From DAOUGC01 sp034429695 (GTDB taxonomy: Bacteria > Chloroflexota > Anaerolineae > Anaerolineales > Anaerolineaceae), in the NCBI GenBank assembly GCA_034429695.1, contig DAOUGC010000084.1:1-5184 (forward strand): a stretch of 5,184 nt of DNA, written 5' to 3'. The translations under genes and the position numbers were made by a program. Every line of letters starts with the position of its first letter. The stretch's first letter is position 1. Positions 4,652-5,184 of this stretch are shown here, piece after piece. The notes beneath the pieces were generated by a model. It saw only the letters and a program-made list of their open reading frames with translations, had not been told where the DNA came from and searched no databases.

Positions 4652-5184
4652 ATGAATGCCCCGCAGCACAATCTGACGCAGCCCACACCGGCTGAAGCCC
4701 ACCCCGTAGCCAGACGCGGCGGGCGCTGGATCGTGCCGGCTTCCATTGTGCTGGGTCTGCTGGCATGGCAGGCGGCGGTGTGGGTGCTGGATCAACCGGC
4801 TTTCATCCTGCCTTCACCGCTGATGGTGGCTGAACGTTTTTGGCGTGCACTGGCGGACGGCTCGCTGCTGCGCCATACCGCTGTGACCCTCACCGAGGTG
4901 TTGCTGGGGCTGGCGGCCGGCAGCCTGCTTGCCACCGTGCTGGGTTATCTGCTGGCGCGTTTTCCACGCCTGGAGCGCCTGGTTTCGCCCTACCTGGTTG
5001 CCAGTCAGGCTGTTCCGGTGGTGGCCATCGCCCCGCTGCTGGTGATCTGGTTTGGACCGGGCATGTTCTCCAAGGTGCTGATCTGCGCCCTGATCGTGTT
5101 TTTTCCGGTGCTGGTCAACACCGTGGTTGGGTTGCGCGCCGTGCCCGATCATTTGCGCGATCTGCTGCGTTCGATGCACGCCAC
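4652..5184 (+). CDS. ribX: ABC transporter permease, probable riboflavin importer subunit RibX (3' end outside window)
   Basis: The frame is open from ATG 4652 to the window edge (177 codons plus two bases). It belongs to the SsuC/TauC/ThiX type of binding-protein-dependent permeases: a hydrophobic helix at about 27-46, the family signature FILPSP (51-56), helices at about 79-102, 113-134 and 139-161, SQAVPVVAIAPLLVIWFG (118-135) and SKVLICALIVFFPV (140-153). The sequence stops within the EAA loop (LRDLLRSMHA), which contacts the ATPase. The family carries sulfonates, taurine, pyrimidine precursors or flavins; the FMN riboswitch upstream points to riboflavin or a precursor. A binding protein (RibY-like) and an ATPase would be expected just downstream. 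The start has an AAGGA at 4636-4640, 11 nt away, while AGGAG at 4646-4650 is only 1 nt from the ATG, so initiation may be weak or the start slightly misjudged. The N-terminus (1-25) is Pro/His/Arg-rich and likely cytoplasmic. Confidence 0.88.
   Translation, partial: MNAPQHNLTQPTPAEAHPVARRGGRWIVPASIVLGLLAWQAAVWVLDQPAFILPSPLMVAERFWRALADGSLLRHTAVTLTEVLLGLAAGSLLATVLGYLLARFPRLERLVSPYLVASQAVPVVAIAPLLVIWFGPGMFSKVLICALIVFFPVLVNTVVGLRAVPDHLRDLLRSMHA

Overview
The window is bacterial, moderately GC-rich DNA with strong Shine-Dalgarno sites, compact genes and good factor-independent terminators. No gene fixes the species. A riboflavin-type ABC permease under an FMN riboswitch, beside lineage-specific membrane and hypothetical proteins, would fit Chloroflexota (Anaerolineae-like). 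That placement is an inference of low to moderate confidence.

Layout. (a) 1-132: the last 36 codons of an IS110-family transposase and the right end of its element, entering from the left. (b) 133-324: a non-coding stretch with two near-identical 42-bp repeats, 58 bp apart, each carrying a REP-like hairpin; the insertion sequence ends against the first copy. (c) 325-2102, minus strand: an uncharacterised 286-aa protein and, upstream of it, a membrane-anchored M48 zinc peptidase. (d) 2103-2142: a very compact divergent promoter region. The extended -10 of the peptidase promoter lies inside the spacer of the promoter for the rightward gene, and the peptidase mRNA is predicted to be almost leaderless. 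(e) 2166-3413: a Cys/Met-metabolism PLP enzyme (methionine gamma-lyase / cystathionine gamma-synthase family), closed by a strong terminator. (f) 3643-4347: an unrecognised protein with two membrane helices and a cytoplasmic coiled coil, again with its own terminator. (g) 4398-5184: a near-consensus sigma70 promoter, a complete FMN riboswitch (RFN element), an intrinsic terminator as expression platform, and the start of an ABC-transporter permease that runs off the window. The riboswitch identifies this permease as a probable riboflavin importer subunit (RibX type).

How the parts work together. Most genes look like single transcription units with their own promoter and terminator. The two leftward genes may be partly co-transcribed. 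The best-defined regulatory circuit is (g): FMN binding should stabilise the aptamer, free the terminator and shut off vitamin import. The 5' arm of the terminator can alternatively pair with the 5' base of the aptamer, giving a simple antiterminator.

The most interesting points are the riboswitch-controlled transporter with its alternative pairing, the IS110 element abutting palindromic repeats, and the interlocked divergent promoters. I see no phage, CRISPR, toxin-antitoxin or defence system, and no clearly new multi-gene system.
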